Origin: an uncultured Prevotella sp.
Lineage (GTDB): Bacteria > Bacteroidota > Bacteroidia > Bacteroidales > Bacteroidaceae
Direction of reading: 5' to 3'
Assembly: GCA_937916405.1 (NCBI GenBank)
Contig: CALFUF010000190.1
Coordinates: 1-5,955, forward strand
DNA: 5,955 bases
The notes below the pieces were generated by a model. It was not told the DNA's origin, searched no databases, and saw only the letters and a list, made by a program, of their open reading frames with translations. Of this stretch, positions 5,630 through 5,955 are shown in pieces. The translations under genes and the position numbers were made by a program. Each line of letters starts with the position of its first letter. Position 1 is the first letter of the stretch.

Positions 5630-5955
5630 TTAGGGAATCATCAGATAGCCGTCTTGTTGCATGATATACTCCTCTTGCAGGAGGTAGCGTAGGGCGGCGT
5701 CCATTTCCTTGTTGGGCAGTTGCAGGCGCAGGAGTTCTGTGACATGGTGGCGCTTGCGGTCAGATAATAAGGTGAGAATCTGTTGTTGTGCCTGTTTGGT
5801 GTCATGAGGGTGATGGGACTGACAGATGTCACACTGTCCACAGTCCTTGGTGCCTTTCTCACCGAAGTACTCCAATAACTGGCGACTGCGACACTTACTA
5901 TCGTTCTTGGCATAGTGGAGCATCGCCTCGATGCGTTGGCGGTATTGTGCCAACC
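5630..5955 (-). CDS. recQ: ATP-dependent DNA helicase RecQ, C-terminal part, cut by window edge
   Basis: The C-terminal part of a superfamily 2 3'-5' DNA helicase acting in recombination and repair. The frame is open to the window edge, so the TTG at 5953 is an internal Leu codon and the helicase core lies outside. In the visible 107 residues (from that TTG), four cysteines at 21, 38, 41 and 44 (CRSRQLLEYFGE then CGQCDIC) reproduce the zinc-ligand spacing of E. coli RecQ (C380, C397, C400, C403). About 63 residues follow, forming a short winged-helix-like region ending in YLLQEEYIMQQDGYLMIP. There is no HRDC domain, which fits the shorter Bacteroidetes RecQ type as I recall it. The stop lies 72 bp before the sigma ATG on the same strand, with no clear terminator between them. 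Confidence 0.93.
   Translation of the reverse strand, partial: LAQYRQRIEAMLHYAKNDSKCRSRQLLEYFGEKGTKDCGQCDICQSHHPHDTKQAQQQILTLLSDRKRHHVTELLRLQLPNKEMDAALRYLLQEEYIMQQDGYLMIP

Noticed and set aside
5951..5953. TTG as the start codon of a small zinc-finger protein
   Set aside because: The frame stays open to the window edge, and the cysteine spacing matches the internal RecQ zinc-binding domain, so this is a truncated recQ.

Overview
The window looks like chromosomal DNA from a Bacteroidales bacterium, most likely of the Prevotella group. The reasons are family-level recognition rather than a database match: a ketol-acid reductoisomerase of the Bacteroidetes/fungal-like type, an ECF sigma factor beside a DUF4974-type anti-sigma factor and an STN-bearing outer-membrane barrel protein, and a -33/-7 promoter (TTG / TAnnTTTG) typical of Bacteroidetes.

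Left part (2-1504): the 3' part of ilvC runs rightward off the left edge. A compound hairpin with a T tract (1011-1085), probably its terminator, follows 22 bp after the stop. The rest of the 516-bp gap carries no convincing gene. It does hold a long imperfect inverted repeat (1193-1277) built around two tandem 22-bp repeats, which looks like a structured RNA or a dispersed repeat element.

Middle (1453-1982): a good Bacteroidetes promoter drives two small rightward genes of 74 and 78 codons. The first resembles DUF3791; the second is an unnamed small family. Between them lies a 7-codon reading frame that shares an ATGA stop/start overlap with both neighbours. This may be a coupling device, or the scar of a deleted middle gene. 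In related loci DUF3791 genes sit next to a DUF3990 ADP-ribosyltransferase-like gene, and none is present here.

Right part (1990-5557, leftward): a compact cell-surface signalling operon. It contains an ECF sigma factor, a short single-pass anti-sigma factor overlapping it by 14 bp, and, 3 bp further, an 852-residue outer-membrane protein with STN, carboxypeptidase-regulatory-like, plug and barrel (OMP_b-brl_3-like) regions. The likely logic is that the outer-membrane protein senses or imports something and signals through its periplasmic STN domain to the anti-sigma factor. The anti-sigma factor then controls the sigma factor, which probably autoregulates the operon. No SusD-like partner or catabolic gene lies in view. 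The 3' end of this operon converges on the small-gene pair with only 7 bp between stop codons.

Right edge (5630-5955, leftward): the C-terminal part of a RecQ helicase (zinc-binding and short winged-helix regions), cut by the window edge.
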